This document shows positions 16,167 through 25,367 of a stretch of 38,495 nucleotides of DNA, one piece after another. Source of the stretch: Desulfuromonadaceae bacterium (GTDB lineage Bacteria; Desulfobacterota; Desulfuromonadia; Geobacterales; Pseudopelobacteraceae); assembly GCA_028712665.1 (NCBI GenBank), contig JAQTRC010000024.1, forward strand, positions 1-38,495, in the 5' to 3' direction. Position numbers and translations under genes: made by a program. How positions within the stretch are numbered: the stretch's first letter is position 1; each line of letters starts with the position of its first letter. The notes beneath the pieces were generated by a model. That model saw nothing but the letters and a program-made list of their open reading frames with translations. It made no database searches and had not been told where the DNA came from.

Positions 16167-16928
16167 ATGAAAATTTGTCTTTACCACATTGCTTTACTGC
16201 TCATTTTATTGATGGCATCCGGTTGTGTGTCGGGCCGCGCGCAACAGTCAGACGGGTCTAAACAGGCTTCCTATCACTATCAGATGGGAGTTTCGTATCT
16301 GGGTGAACGCAACTACACCTCCGCCCTGATCGATCTGACAGAGGCCAATAAACTGGACCCGGATAATCCCGAAATCCTCTATAATCTCGGTTTGGCCTAT
16401 ATGGGAAAGAAGCGGCCAGACCTTGCAGAGCCGAGGTTTCAACGGGCCATTATGCTCAAACCGAATTATTCAGTGGCTCGCAATGATCTGGGCGTCGTCT
16501 ATCTTGAGTTGAAACGTTGGGATAACGCCATTCAACAGTTCAAAATCGTAAAAGACGATCTTTTTTATCAGAGCAACGACAATGCCACGATCAACCTGGG
16601 TCTGGCCTACCTGGGTAAGGGTGATTATTCAAATGCGCTGGCTGAATTGCGTGCAGTCGCAACTATGAATCCGCGCAATCCGGTGGTACATCTCTCGCTT
16701 GGGCGGGTAATGTTCTCTATGGGAAAGAGCGATCAGGCCATCATGGAATACGGCAAGGCGCTCGAAATTTATAGCGACTACGGCGCCGCATATTACTACC
16801 TGGGTCAGGCGCAGTTGAAGCTCAACAGGCCGGATGCGGCGCGCGCCGCTTTTAAAGATGCCGTCAGACTGATTCCGGATACGGATCTGGGGCGCGCAGC
16901 CGCTGGGTATCTGGAATTACTGAAGTAA
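16167..16928 (+). CDS. TPR-repeat lipoprotein (PilF/PilW-like)
   Basis: A 253-aa exported lipoprotein. The signal peptide ends in a lipobox LMASGC with lipidated Cys20. From about residue 34 there are at least five tetratricopeptide repeats, for example YHYQMGVSYLGERNYTSALI, EILYNLGLAYMGKKRPDLAE and ATINLGLAYLGKGDYSNALA. The closest named family is the pilotin PilF/PilW, which helps secretin assembly in type IV pili, but TPR similarity alone cannot prove that role. Its spacing of 11 bases to the HTH/RodZ-like gene suggests co-expression; pairing of a TPR lipoprotein with a RodZ-like protein is common in bacteria. Confidence 0.8.
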   Translation: MKICLYHIALLLILLMASGCVSGRAQQSDGSKQASYHYQMGVSYLGERNYTSALIDLTEANKLDPDNPEILYNLGLAYMGKKRPDLAEPRFQRAIMLKPNYSVARNDLGVVYLELKRWDNAIQQFKIVKDDLFYQSNDNATINLGLAYLGKGDYSNALAELRAVATMNPRNPVVHLSLGRVMFSMGKSDQAIMEYGKALEIYSDYGAAYYYLGQAQLKLNRPDAARAAFKDAVRLIPDTDLGRAAAGYLELLK

Positions 16929-16939
16929 GCGAGGCCAGC

Positions 16940-17791
16940 GTGTCAGAGACAATTACAACACCCCTTGATACGTCCGTCAACTCACCGGGAGCCGTTCTCA
17001 AACGTTGCCGGGAATACCACGACATCACGCTTGAAGAGGCATCTCAAACAACAAAAATAGGGATTTACTATCTAAAATCTTTGGAAGAGGATCGGATCAG
17101 CGGCTTCGCCAATCTGACTTATCTCAAAGGCTTTCTTCGCATTTATTCTGTCTATCTCGGCCTGAACCCGGATGACATGGCCCGTATGTACGACAAGCTG
17201 TATGGAGTCAAGGATGGAAAATCAAATGTCGAAAACAGTCCCGCCAATAGCGCCCGCCCCGCCCGGCGCATGGTTCAGCTCAAGAAGCTCGCGCTTCCGG
17301 CTTTTCTCCTGCTCTTGATCCTGATCACGGCTACATTTTTCAAAAAGCAGCCATCGCCTACTATTCGCATGACAAAACCTGCGGCAGTTCCTTCCGAAGC
17401 GCTTCCTGTTTCAGCGGTTCAGCCGATTCTGACATCTTCAAAGATCAGGAGGGCGCCGCCGGTGATTGAAGAGGCCAAGACCCCCTTGACGAACATTGCC
17501 GACAAACCGCCACAGTCGATAAAGCCTGCCGATCACGGCAAAGGTTTCGTTCTGAAAATCAAGGTTATCCGGAATGGTAATCTGAATGCGGTTGTAGATG
17601 ATTCGGCGGCGCAGTCATATGAGCTTACTGTTGGCGATGTTATCGAGTGGAAGGCGGAAAAGAGCGTCGCGCTTGATTTAAGTGACGCCGGGGGGATTGA
17701 TGTTGAGCTGAACGGCAAGCATTTCAAACAGCTCGGTCCGCGAGGAAAATCTGCCTACGTTCTGTTTGATGCCGACGGAATCAAACCTTAG
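16940..17791 (+). CDS. RodZ-like HTH membrane protein
   Basis: A 283-aa protein with the RodZ layout. A cytoplasmic helix-turn-helix (HTH_25) lies at about 15-85 with GAVLKRCREYHDITLEEASQ, TKIGIYYLKSLEE and LTYLKGFLRIYSVYLGLNPD. A Pro/Arg-rich linker follows, then a single membrane helix (about 114-133), a variable periplasmic linker, and a C-terminal DUF4115-type domain (about 200-280). RodZ links MreB filaments to the envelope and shapes rods. MreB genes are not in this window, and some RodZ-like proteins are sensors, so I keep the call general. GTG start 11 bases after the TPR gene. Confidence 0.83.
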   Translation: MSETITTPLDTSVNSPGAVLKRCREYHDITLEEASQTTKIGIYYLKSLEEDRISGFANLTYLKGFLRIYSVYLGLNPDDMARMYDKLYGVKDGKSNVENSPANSARPARRMVQLKKLALPAFLLLLILITATFFKKQPSPTIRMTKPAAVPSEALPVSAVQPILTSSKIRRAPPVIEEAKTPLTNIADKPPQSIKPADHGKGFVLKIKVIRNGNLNAVVDDSAAQSYELTVGDVIEWKAEKSVALDLSDAGGIDVELNGKHFKQLGPRGKSAYVLFDADGIKP

Positions 17792-17822
17792 TCTCAAAGC
17801 GCCATAAATTATTTGCATCCAC

Positions 17823-17850
17823 TTGACAGCTGTTCCAAGCGTGCTAAACT
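17823..17850 (+). promoter_or_regulatory. Probable sigma70 promoter for the receiver-uspA-kinase genes
   Basis: A perfect TTGACA at 17823 and TAAACT at 17845, 16 bases apart, lie in the 180-base gap after the RodZ-like gene. They leave a leader of about 115 bases before the receiver gene at 17972. Confidence 0.5.
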
Positions 17851-17971
17851 TCCCTCTCTGGTGACCAACCGGCAACTCTCATTTTGTAATCAAAAGTAAT
17901 CATAAACATATTCTGGGTGGGGGAGCTGCTTTTTCCGGTGAAAACCAACCGGATATTTTGCAGAGGAGCAG

Positions 17972-18349
17972 ATGAAAAAGCACGCAGGCAAAAGAATTCT
18001 GATAGTGGATGATGAGGAGAATGCCCGCGTGGCGCTATCCAAAATCCTTGCCCGCGAAGGTTTTGATGTGTCATCAGCCGGAAATGGTCTTGAGGCGCTC
18101 AACTTCCTCCGAAACCGGGATGTTGAGTTGATTATTACAGACATAAATATGCCGGAGATGAACGGGCTGACTTTCCTGCGCGAGTTTAACCGTAGCCACC
18201 CGCATGGTAATGTTATCATGATTACCGCCTACGGAGAGGTGGAGTCCTACCTTGAGGCGATGAATCTGGGCGCCTTCGAGTATATAAACAAGCCGATCAA
18301 GTACGACGAGCTGAAAAAAGTTATCGATAAGATATTCAAAATTAGCTGA
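17972..18349 (+). CDS. Stand-alone response regulator receiver (CheY-like)
   Basis: A 125-aa receiver domain with nothing attached. All key residues are present: acidic pair D13/D14 (ILIVDDEENAR), phospho-acceptor D57 (LIITDINMPEMNG), T85 (VIMITAYGE) and K107 (YINKPIKYDEL). With no output domain it must act by protein contact or as a phosphate relay. GAGGAG lies before the ATG. It is followed by uspA (30 bases) and a receiver-kinase (18874), its most likely phosphodonor. Confidence 0.9.
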   Translation: MKKHAGKRILIVDDEENARVALSKILAREGFDVSSAGNGLEALNFLRNRDVELIITDINMPEMNGLTFLREFNRSHPHGNVIMITAYGEVESYLEAMNLGAFEYINKPIKYDELKKVIDKIFKIS

Positions 18350-18379
18350 GACAACTTTACGAGCCGGGAGGGAAAATAC

Positions 18380-18832
18380 ATGTCAAAGTCGTTTGATAAA
18401 ATTATTACCGCTATCGATTTTTCGGAGAACTCCGAGCGGGCTTTTGATTATGCGCTAACTCTGGCGGTCCGTTTTGATGCCGAGCTTACCATCATGCATG
18501 TCATCAACGAGCCGGTTGACCTGCGTGGTTTCTACGTTCCGCATATATCCTTCGAGCAGTTGGAAAAGGAAATCGAAGAGGGGGCCGTTAAAATGATGAA
18601 AGAGTTCTGCAGCAGCAATCTGGGCTCCTTCTCCAACTACAAAACGGCGATTGTAACCGGAATCCCATACGATGAGATCACCCGCAAAGCTGAAGAGATC
18701 GGAGCCTCTTTGATCGTACTCGGCACCCATGGGCGGACCGGTCTTGATCACCTCATTTTCGGCAGCACCGCCGAGCGTGTAGTGCGTTCTGCAAACTGCC
18801 CGGTGATGACGGTCAGGCTTCCTGCAGCGTAG
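18380..18832 (+). CDS. Universal stress protein (UspA family)
   Basis: A 150-aa single Usp domain. IITAIDFSENSERAFDYALT opens it, and the C-terminal ATP-binding signature is GTHGRTGLDHLIFGSTAERV followed by VVRSANCPVMTVR, so it belongs to the nucleotide-binding UP12-type subgroup. It usually forms dimers in the cytoplasm and responds to starvation or respiratory stress. GGGAGGG precedes the ATG. It is sandwiched between a receiver and a receiver-histidine kinase in one run, pointing to a stress-signalling cassette. Confidence 0.92.
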   Translation: MSKSFDKIITAIDFSENSERAFDYALTLAVRFDAELTIMHVINEPVDLRGFYVPHISFEQLEKEIEEGAVKMMKEFCSSNLGSFSNYKTAIVTGIPYDEITRKAEEIGASLIVLGTHGRTGLDHLIFGSTAERVVRSANCPVMTVRLPAA

Positions 18833-18873
18833 GCTTACCGCCGGATGAAACGTCCGGAGAGTGATCTCGTCCA

Positions 18874-20064
18874 ATGCCGACAGAAATTCAGACAGCAGCT
18901 ACAAAGGCGACGGTTGTCATCATAGATGACGATCAAAATATCCTAGAATTGACTTCGCTTGTCCTTTCCAGGCGAGGTTTCAGGGTTTTTACGGCTCACT
19001 GTGCCGTTGCAGGTATTGACCTTGTCGCCCTTCATGGGGCAGAACTGGTTCTGCTTGATTACATGATGCCGGAGGTTGACGGATTGTCCGCCTTGCGGCA
19101 GATCAAGACCAGATTGCCCGATACATATGTGGTTATGTTTACCGGCAAAGGGAGTGAAGAGGTTGCGGTCGATTTGATGAAGGCGGGCGCCTCGGAGTAT
19201 ATTCTTAAGCCGTTCAACAACCGCAATCTTGTCGAACGTCTTGAAAATGTTTTGAGAATTCGTGAGGTTGAGCTTCAAAACAAGGAGCTTCAGCTTGAAC
19301 ATGAACGCCTGCTGAAGGAAATAGAAATGTGGAACCGGGATCTTCAGAAGCGTGTGCGGGAGAAATCCGATGCTCTTCAGAAGGCCCAAAACGAGATTGT
19401 TCAGTCAGAAAAGCTGGCGGCGCTGGGATATCTGTCGGCAGGCATGGCCCACGAGATTCGCAACCCACTCAACTCAATCTCACTGTTTATCCAGCTGATG
19501 CGACAGAACACGAACGATCCGGAGCAGCTTGACTATCAGGAGAAAATTTTGAAAGAGGTTGACCGGGTAGATTTGATTATCCGGAAGCTTCTGGATGCAT
19601 CGCAGAGAACCCGCACCATCACATCAGACGTACAACTTAATGAAGTAATTGACAATGCTCTGGAGGTCTTCACGCCTCAGATTGAGGACAGGCGGATCCA
19701 TGTAGAGCGGCGCTATCATGTGGTACCCTCTCCGATTAAGGCCGACCAGGCGGAACTTGAGCAGATTTTCACCAACCTGTTTCTTAATGCCCTGGATGAG
19801 ATGATTCATGGAGGGCGTCTCGACATAGAAATATCGGAACTCGAAGGTAGAGTGGTTGTCAGGGTTGGTGACAGCGGTGGCGGGATTCCTGATAATATTC
19901 TGCCGAGCGTGTTTGAGCCGTTTTTCAGTACCAAAGTTCGGGGGACCGGGATGGGGTTGCCGGTCGTGCAGCGCATAGCCCGAATGTACGAGGGGAGTAT
20001 TGTGGTTGAACGGACCTCGTTGGAGGGAACCGTCTTCCGACTCGAATTCCCTGTTTGTATTTAA
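18874..20064 (+). CDS. Receiver-histidine kinase (REC-HisKA-HATPase)
   Basis: A 396-aa soluble kinase without membrane segments. An N-terminal receiver (about 12-128) has VVIIDDDQN, phospho-acceptor D62 in [13 protein letters not shown], and the FTGKG and ILKPF sites. A coiled-coil linker (about 130-180) rich in Glu/Leu/Lys follows. The HisKA domain has [16 protein letters not shown] with phospho-His193. The ATPase domain shows N box [11 protein letters not shown]1 DSGGGIPD, F box FEPFFSTK and G2 [10 protein letters not shown]. The inverted order (receiver first) suggests it is activated by phosphorylation from another kinase and passes the signal on, possibly to the receiver at 17972. It shares the run with uspA. 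Confidence 0.93.
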   Translation: MPTEIQTAATKATVVIIDDDQNILELTSLVLSRRGFRVFTAHCAVAGIDLVALHGAELVLLDYMMPEVDGLSALRQIKTRLPDTYVVMFTGKGSEEVAVDLMKAGASEYILKPFNNRNLVERLENVLRIREVELQNKELQLEHERLLKEIEMWNRDLQKRVREKSDALQKAQNEIVQSEKLAALGYLSAGMAHEIRNPLNSISLFIQLMRQNTNDPEQLDYQEKILKEVDRVDLIIRKLLDASQRTRTITSDVQLNEVIDNALEVFTPQIEDRRIHVERRYHVVPSPIKADQAELEQIFTNLFLNALDEMIHGGRLDIEISELEGRVVVRVGDSGGGIPDNILPSVFEPFFSTKVRGTGMGLPVVQRIARMYEGSIVVERTSLEGTVFRLEFPVCI

Positions 20065-20119
20065 ATGGGTTCTTAAAAACAGCTCCTGGAGCGGGGAAAA
20101 TACCTGTAAAGCAGATATT

Positions 20120-21706
20120 ATGCCGTATATCTATCGTAATCTTATCCTCTCTCTCCTGGAGAGTGAAGAGTCTCTCCCGTCGTTATTGGCATCAGAGCTC
20201 TCACTTCCGGTAATTGCTCTGAGCAATGTCCGCATACTCCGTAAAGGAATCGACGCCCGCAAAAAACAGAACATCAAGCTTGTTTTCACGCTGTCGTTCT
20301 CTGTCGATGAAGCCTTCCGCGCCCAAGTAACCGCAAACAACTCTCTTGAGTGGTCTCCGGATGTTGCCCCGGAGGTTTTGGCGCAGGTACACTCCAAAAA
20401 GCGGATCGTTATCGTCGGTAGCGGCCCTGCCGGCCTGTTTGCAGCTCTCCGGCTGGCGCGGTATGGCCTGACCGCTACGATCATCGAGCGGGGTGAACCG
20501 GTGGAGAGGCGTGCCTTGTCTGTGCAGCGCTTCTGGAAAGAGGGTCTCCTCGATCCGGAGAGTAATGTCCAGTTTGGCGAAGGGGGAGCCGGAACCTTTT
20601 CCGACGGCAAACTGACCTGTCGTTCCAAGGACCCTCTTGTGCCGTGGGTTCTGGAACAGCTGGTCGCCTTTGGCGCCCAGGCCGAGGTCCTTTATCTTGC
20701 CAAGCCGCATATAGGAACTGATCGGCTGAGGAGAGTTGTAAGCTCCATACGCCGTCACCTGATTGAACAGGGCTTTGTCATCCGATTTGGTTGTCGCATG
20801 TCAGACATGGTCATACGTGACGGAAAGATCATCTCTTTGATGGTGAATGGCAATGAGGAGCTCAACTGCGATCATCTCGTTCTTGCCTCGGGACATAGCG
20901 CCCGCGATACGTACGAACTGCTGGAGCGTCTGGGGGTGCCTCTGAGGCGGAAGCCTTTTGCAATGGGGCTGCGGGTGGAGCATCCCCAGGAACTTATAAA
21001 TCGCATCCAGTATGGGACTTCGCGGAATCCCGCTCTGCCGGCTGCTGACTATGCCGTCACCTGGAACGACAGCGCCAGCGGCCGTAGCGCCTACTCCTTC
21101 TGCATGTGTCCCGGCGGTGTTGTGGTGGGGGGCGCCTCTGAGACAGGCGGAGTGGTGACAAACGGTATGAGCGGGCAACTGCGCAATTCTCCTCATGCAA
21201 ACAGTGCACTGGTGGTAAATGTCTGTGAGGACGACTTCGATGGGACAGGGCCGCTGGCCGGTGTCCGTCTGCAACGAATGTGGGAGCAGCGGGCCTTTGC
21301 CGCAGGCGGTGGAGGATACCGCGCACCTGCCCAGAACTTGCTGGATTTCCTCAAATTGCCGGGAAAGGGGGGGGTTAATGCCAGCTATCGTCCCGGTATC
21401 CGTGAAACAGAGTTGGCCGCAGTTTTGCCGCCATTTATCATCGAGACGCTTCGGGATGGAATTGTCTACTTCGAACGGAGGCTCAAGGGGTTTGTGACCG
21501 CCGAAGCTACCCTGATCGGCATTGAGTCACGCACCTCGGCTCCGGTCCGGATATTGCGGGATACGAATGGAGAATCCACAGGGGTCAAAGGGCTCTATCC
21601 GGCCGGTGAAGGGGCCGGCTATTCCGGGGGCATAATGAGCTCTGCCGTGGACGGTATCAAGATAGCTGATGTTATTGCGGGACGATTGGCAGCAACATCT
21701 ATCTAG
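20120..21706 (+). CDS. FAD-dependent dehydrogenase (COG2509-like)
   Basis: A 528-aa flavoprotein. An N-terminal ~85-residue alpha/beta domain (RNLILSLLESEESLPSLLAS) precedes the Rossmann FAD site IVIVGSGPAGLFAALRLARY (G100-x-G102-xx-G). Further matches are NVQFGEGGAGTFSDGKLTCR, GHSARDTYELLERLGVPLRR and the C-terminal FAD contact LYPAGEGAGYSGGIMSSAVD. This arrangement is that of uncharacterised FAD-dependent dehydrogenases, about 460-540 aa; the substrate is unknown. The frame is open further upstream to 20000, but that overlaps the kinase gene and lacks similarity. ATG at 20120 matches family starts, although its Shine-Dalgarno is weak. Confidence 0.85.
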   Translation: MPYIYRNLILSLLESEESLPSLLASELSLPVIALSNVRILRKGIDARKKQNIKLVFTLSFSVDEAFRAQVTANNSLEWSPDVAPEVLAQVHSKKRIVIVGSGPAGLFAALRLARYGLTATIIERGEPVERRALSVQRFWKEGLLDPESNVQFGEGGAGTFSDGKLTCRSKDPLVPWVLEQLVAFGAQAEVLYLAKPHIGTDRLRRVVSSIRRHLIEQGFVIRFGCRMSDMVIRDGKIISLMVNGNEELNCDHLVLASGHSARDTYELLERLGVPLRRKPFAMGLRVEHPQELINRIQYGTSRNPALPAADYAVTWNDSASGRSAYSFCMCPGGVVVGGASETGGVVTNGMSGQLRNSPHANSALVVNVCEDDFDGTGPLAGVRLQRMWEQRAFAAGGGGYRAPAQNLLDFLKLPGKGGVNASYRPGIRETELAAVLPPFIIETLRDGIVYFERRLKGFVTAEATLIGIESRTSAPVRILRDTNGESTGVKGLYPAGEGAGYSGGIMSSAVDGIKIADVIAGRLAATSI

Positions 21707-21747
21707 TCTTTGTACCAATATGGAATTACCCTAAATACGGCTATTAT

Positions 21748-21874
21748 CTCACAAAGCTCACGAAGTTCACCAAGAAAATCAGGTCATTATCAAATTTAAT
21801 ATTGCCACCTTCTGGGTGAATGCTTCAAACCCGAAAAGACTTTGATTTCTTTGTGTTCTTTGTGCCTTTGTGAG
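21748..21874. repeat. Imperfect inverted repeat (CACAAAG / CTTTGTG element)
   Basis: The arm at 21748-21777 (CTCACAAAGCTCACGAAG...) is nearly the reverse complement of 21846-21874 (...TTTGTGCCTTTGTGAG), about 30 bases each with one length difference, around a ~70-base centre. It sits between convergent genes and could fold as a transcript end for either strand. CTTTGTG-rich elements of this look recur in intergenic DNA of many environmental bacteria; copy number here cannot be judged. Confidence 0.6.
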
Positions 21875-21895
21875 AGCCAACTGCTTTTTATAGGA

Positions 21896-22297
21896 TTACT
21901 CTTCCCGTGCATGTATGAAGCGGCTGTACTCCTGGTCGGTTCCTTTTATGTGGCAAACCAGCCACTCCACCATGAAATCAAGAAATTCCTTCTCCATTTC
22001 GTGCCCATCATTAAAGCTGGTCTGAATCTCCTGCAAGCGGGTTACAAAGTAATCATGTTCCTTGCGGTGTGAAATCAGCTCCGGATATTTATAAGAGAGC
22101 AGCAACCGTTCTTCATCGCTGAAGTGTACGGTTACATAGCTGATGAGATTAACGATTATCTCTCCGACCTTTTCATGCCCGTCGCCACTGATTATTGCCT
22201 CGTTCAGGGCGTTGACCCATCCAAAAAGCAACTTGTGCTGGTTATCGATGGCCGGAATTCCCAAAGCGATGCTGTCGTCCCACTCAAAACCTTTCAT
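21896..22297 (-). CDS. Bacteriohemerythrin
   Basis: A 133-aa single-domain di-iron oxygen-binding protein. All seven iron ligands can be read: H21 (IPAIDNQH), H58 and E62 (HFSDE), H77 and H81 (HRKEH), H116 and D121 (HIKGTD). Length is typical of stand-alone hemerythrins. No signal peptide or membrane helix, so cytoplasmic. In anaerobes these proteins bind or deliver O2 or protect from it. AAGGGGAT precedes the ATG. It lies 44 bases downstream of the M16 pair on the same strand. Confidence 0.93.
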   Translation of the reverse strand: MKGFEWDDSIALGIPAIDNQHKLLFGWVNALNEAIISGDGHEKVGEIIVNLISYVTVHFSDEERLLLSYKYPELISHRKEHDYFVTRLQEIQTSFNDGHEMEKEFLDFMVEWLVCHIKGTDQEYSRFIHAREE

Positions 22298-22341
22298 GTC
22301 AAATCCCCTTATTTGTAAATTAACGCAGTTATCCTGTTTTG

Positions 22342-23778
22342 TCAGGGTGTTGGAATAGTAAACTTCAAGTCAAGCTCCCGCACCTTGCCGAATGATGAAA
22401 GCGGCTTGTCAAACTTTGCGGCATCGCCTATTACAACAAGTTTAAACGCCTCCGGATGCAGATATTTTCGCGCGGCATTCAGAACATCCGTTTTGGTCAC
22501 CTTGGCGATCCTGTCACGATACAGCTCAAGGTAGCCGTCAGGATAGTCGTAGTATTCGAGCCGGGCCCGCTGGGTAACGATGGATGCCGGAGTGGTAAAG
22601 CCGAACATGAACGAGTTGATCAAATATTCCCGGGCGGCGCTCAGTTCCTGATCGGTGACCGGTTCTTTGGAAATACCGTTGATTATCTCCTTCATCAGAG
22701 TTATTGCCCTGGATGTTGATTCGGCCTTGGTTTCCGTTTCGGCAATAAAGCTCCCTGTGAAGCGGCGGCCGATATCGAAATGACTGCTGACACTGTAGGC
22801 AAGCCCTTGATTGGACCGGATTTCCGTTGTCAAGCGGGAGGTGAAACTCCCCCCCAGAATATAGTCCAGAATGCGGACTGCGTAGATATCGGGACTATCC
22901 TTACTGAGTCCCAGGTGTCCCATCCGGATGACGGACTGGTTGACATCCTTCTTGCCGTAGAAAATTTCTCCCTTATAAAGCCGTTCGGGCTGTGGCACTT
23001 CAGGCAGCAGGAGCGGTGAACGTGCCGCTGCCGGAGCGAAAATTGCGTTTAATTCTTTTAGAAGAGCGCCCCTGTCAAAATCACCCGATACAGCCAGAAT
23101 CATATTGTCAAGACGGTAGAACCGGCGATGAAACTCCAGCATCTCCTGGCGGTTTATACCGTTTATCGATGCGTACGTAAGCACATTTCCGAGCGGGTGA
23201 CCAGCATAGATTGATTTTCCGATTTCGCGCCCGGCAATCTCCTTGGGATCGTCATTCTGGCGTCTCACCCCTTCGATCAACTGTTTGCGGGCAATCTCGA
23301 TCCGTTTGTCGCTAAAATCCGGCCGCAACAGAACATCGCTGAAAATCTGCAGGGTACGGCTGAAGTTCTTTGCCAGAGTTGTCAGAGAAACAGTTCCCAT
23401 ATCGCTACCAATGCTGCTCTCTACGGACGAAGCCATGAATTCCAGTTCATCGTCCATCTTCTCCGGAGCAAGACCACCGGCCCCTCCGCTGCGCATGACG
23501 CTACCGGTCATAGTTGCCAGGCCCGATTTTGCTCCCGGTTCATAGACCGATCCGGCCCGAACCATCGCGGTCATGTTGATGATCGGGAGTTCCGTGTCAC
23601 GCAGCAGGTAGACCGGCATTCCGCATTCCAGAACGACCCTTTCGGCTTTCGGAATCTGGAAGCGTAGCTCGGGGAAGGTCATGGTTCGGGGATCCGCTTT
23701 TGGCAATGTTCCGAGTATCCCGCAGGCGGATGTAATTAAAAGGGAGAAAAGGGAAAGGGAGATTATGAGCCATTTCAT
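22342..23778 (-). CDS. M16 peptidase-like lipoprotein, non-catalytic partner
   Basis: A 478-aa exported protein with a lipobox at LLITSACG (Cys19). It has the two-half M16 fold, but where the zinc motif HxxEH should be it reads SGLATMTGSVM, so it cannot bind the catalytic zinc. It does keep the substrate-binding Arg/Tyr segment of M16B beta subunits, SRLTTEIRSNQGLAYSV (about 330-346). Its ATG overlaps the stop of the catalytic M16 gene by 4 bases. Together they match the known M16B heterodimer plan, one subunit with zinc and the other with the R/Y pair. Lipidation would anchor the complex to a membrane on the periplasmic side. Confidence 0.9.
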   Translation of the reverse strand: MKWLIISLSLFSLLITSACGILGTLPKADPRTMTFPELRFQIPKAERVVLECGMPVYLLRDTELPIINMTAMVRAGSVYEPGAKSGLATMTGSVMRSGGAGGLAPEKMDDELEFMASSVESSIGSDMGTVSLTTLAKNFSRTLQIFSDVLLRPDFSDKRIEIARKQLIEGVRRQNDDPKEIAGREIGKSIYAGHPLGNVLTYASINGINRQEMLEFHRRFYRLDNMILAVSGDFDRGALLKELNAIFAPAAARSPLLLPEVPQPERLYKGEIFYGKKDVNQSVIRMGHLGLSKDSPDIYAVRILDYILGGSFTSRLTTEIRSNQGLAYSVSSHFDIGRRFTGSFIAETETKAESTSRAITLMKEIINGISKEPVTDQELSAAREYLINSFMFGFTTPASIVTQRARLEYYDYPDGYLELYRDRIAKVTKTDVLNAARKYLHPEAFKLVVIGDAAKFDKPLSSFGKVRELDLKFTIPTP

Positions 23779-25259
23779 TTGCCACCCCCTTTTTTCGTAA
23801 TGAATCCGACGGTACGGTTCTCGTTGCTGAAGTACTGGCGGGCCACCCGCTGAATATCGCCGGGGGTGATCTTTTTAACCCTGCTGCGGTACTCGGTCAT
23901 GTAGCGCCAGCTGCCGGCAACCGCCTCGTACTGGGTCAGATTGCGAGCCAGGCCGCCGTTGGTACCCATCCGGCGGGCCTCCTCATATTCAATCTTGTTC
24001 TGTATCCGCTGCAGGTCCCGCTCGGCCACCGGTTCGGATTTGAGCAGATCCAGTTCGGCCTGTATGGCGTCTTCGACCTCCCGGATCGAATGGGGCGAAC
24101 GGGGATTTGCGGTGATTACAAACAGGTTTGGAAAACGGCTGCCGGGCGCATCGAAGGCACCGACTTCCGTGGCGATCTGTTTCTCTATTACGAGTTTTTT
24201 GTGAAAGCGGGATGTCCGGCCACTTCCCAGAATCATGCTGATGACGTCAAAAACGTAGTCATCATCTGCCATGATGGCTGGTTTATGGTACCCGATCATC
24301 AGAGCTGGCTCGGCCTCCGCCACCAGTTCAATGCGGCGCTCGCCAGCCTGCTTAGGCTCTACGGCAGTAACCGGAGGGAGTGCTTTTCCAGGCTTGATCC
24401 CACCGAAATAACGCTCTAGCATGGCAATGGTCGCTTTCGTGTCAATATCGCCGACAACCGCAACTATGGAGTTGTTAGGCGCGTAGTAATTGTGAAAGAA
24501 CTGCTCGGCCTTGCTGCGTGTCAGGTTCTCTATATCGGACATCCATCCGATGGTTGGCTGACCGTAGGGGTGGGCCAGAAAGCTCGAGGCGACGAAGGTT
24601 TCCCATAACTTGCTCTCAGGATCGGCATCGTAGGAGCGCCGCCGCTCCTCCATAACAACCGAACGTTCGGTGTAAAATTCCCGCAGCACAGCGTTCTGAA
24701 GGCGATCAGATTCTATCGCGGCCCAGAGTTCCAGCTTGTTGGACGGCAGACTGATCAGGTAGGTTGTGCCGTCGCGGCTCGTAAAGGCGTTATAACCGAC
24801 CCCGCCGTTTTTGGAATATAGTTCAAAAAACTCATCTTTGATAACGTATTTTGACGCGTCGGTTTCCAGTTTGGCCAACTGTTTCGAGAGTAGTTCGATC
24901 TTGCTCTTGTCCCCCTTATTACCCTTTCCCCTCTCAGCTATCAGTGCCTGGCCGGTCTCCTCGATCTTGTCAAGAATCGGCTTTTCTGCGTCATAATCCT
25001 TTGTTCCCAGAGTTGTAGTTCCTTTGAAGAGCATATGCTCCAGCAGATGGGCGATTCCCCGCTCATCGCTCTTCTCGTCGACGCTCCCGACCTTGAACCG
25101 GATCCAGGCCGAGACTGTCGGGGAGGTATGCCGTTCCACCATCAGGAGCTTCATGCCGTTCTTCATGGTGTGTTCTACGACCTTATCTTCCAAACCTGCG
25201 GCATGGAGGGTGGTGGTAAACAGGCATAACGAAACAACAAGCAACCATATTCTTTTCAT
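23775..25259 (-). CDS. M16 zinc metallopeptidase, catalytic subunit
   Basis: A 494-aa exported peptidase. The signal peptide is residues 1-20 (ending LHA). RGIAHLLEHMLFKG holds the inverted zinc motif with H71, E74 (catalytic) and H75. A downstream Glu in SVVMEERRRSYDADPES is the third zinc ligand. Between them lies an extra charged coiled-coil-like insert (about 88-135) that lengthens the usual spacing. The C-terminal half lacks the R/Y pair, which the partner gene supplies. It probably degrades peptides or misfolded proteins in the periplasm. It stands 108 bases downstream of mlaD. Confidence 0.92.
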   Translation of the reverse strand: MKRIWLLVVSLCLFTTTLHAAGLEDKVVEHTMKNGMKLLMVERHTSPTVSAWIRFKVGSVDEKSDERGIAHLLEHMLFKGTTTLGTKDYDAEKPILDKIEETGQALIAERGKGNKGDKSKIELLSKQLAKLETDASKYVIKDEFFELYSKNGGVGYNAFTSRDGTTYLISLPSNKLELWAAIESDRLQNAVLREFYTERSVVMEERRRSYDADPESKLWETFVASSFLAHPYGQPTIGWMSDIENLTRSKAEQFFHNYYAPNNSIVAVVGDIDTKATIAMLERYFGGIKPGKALPPVTAVEPKQAGERRIELVAEAEPALMIGYHKPAIMADDDYVFDVISMILGSGRTSRFHKKLVIEKQIATEVGAFDAPGSRFPNLFVITANPRSPHSIREVEDAIQAELDLLKSEPVAERDLQRIQNKIEYEEARRMGTNGGLARNLTQYEAVAGSWRYMTEYRSRVKKITPGDIQRVARQYFSNENRTVGFITKKGGGK

Positions 25260-25367
25260 GCATATACCTCTTCTGGTTTATCTCTCTTTACAAATTCTGT
25301 ATTATTCAACGTCAGACGAGGCGCATTCGAGGAACCAATGCCGTGATCTCTCAAATGTAGTGCCGCA

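Noticed and set aside
20000..20119. 40-residue longer start of the FAD dehydrogenase
   Set aside because: It overlaps the kinase gene in another frame and has no family-like content.
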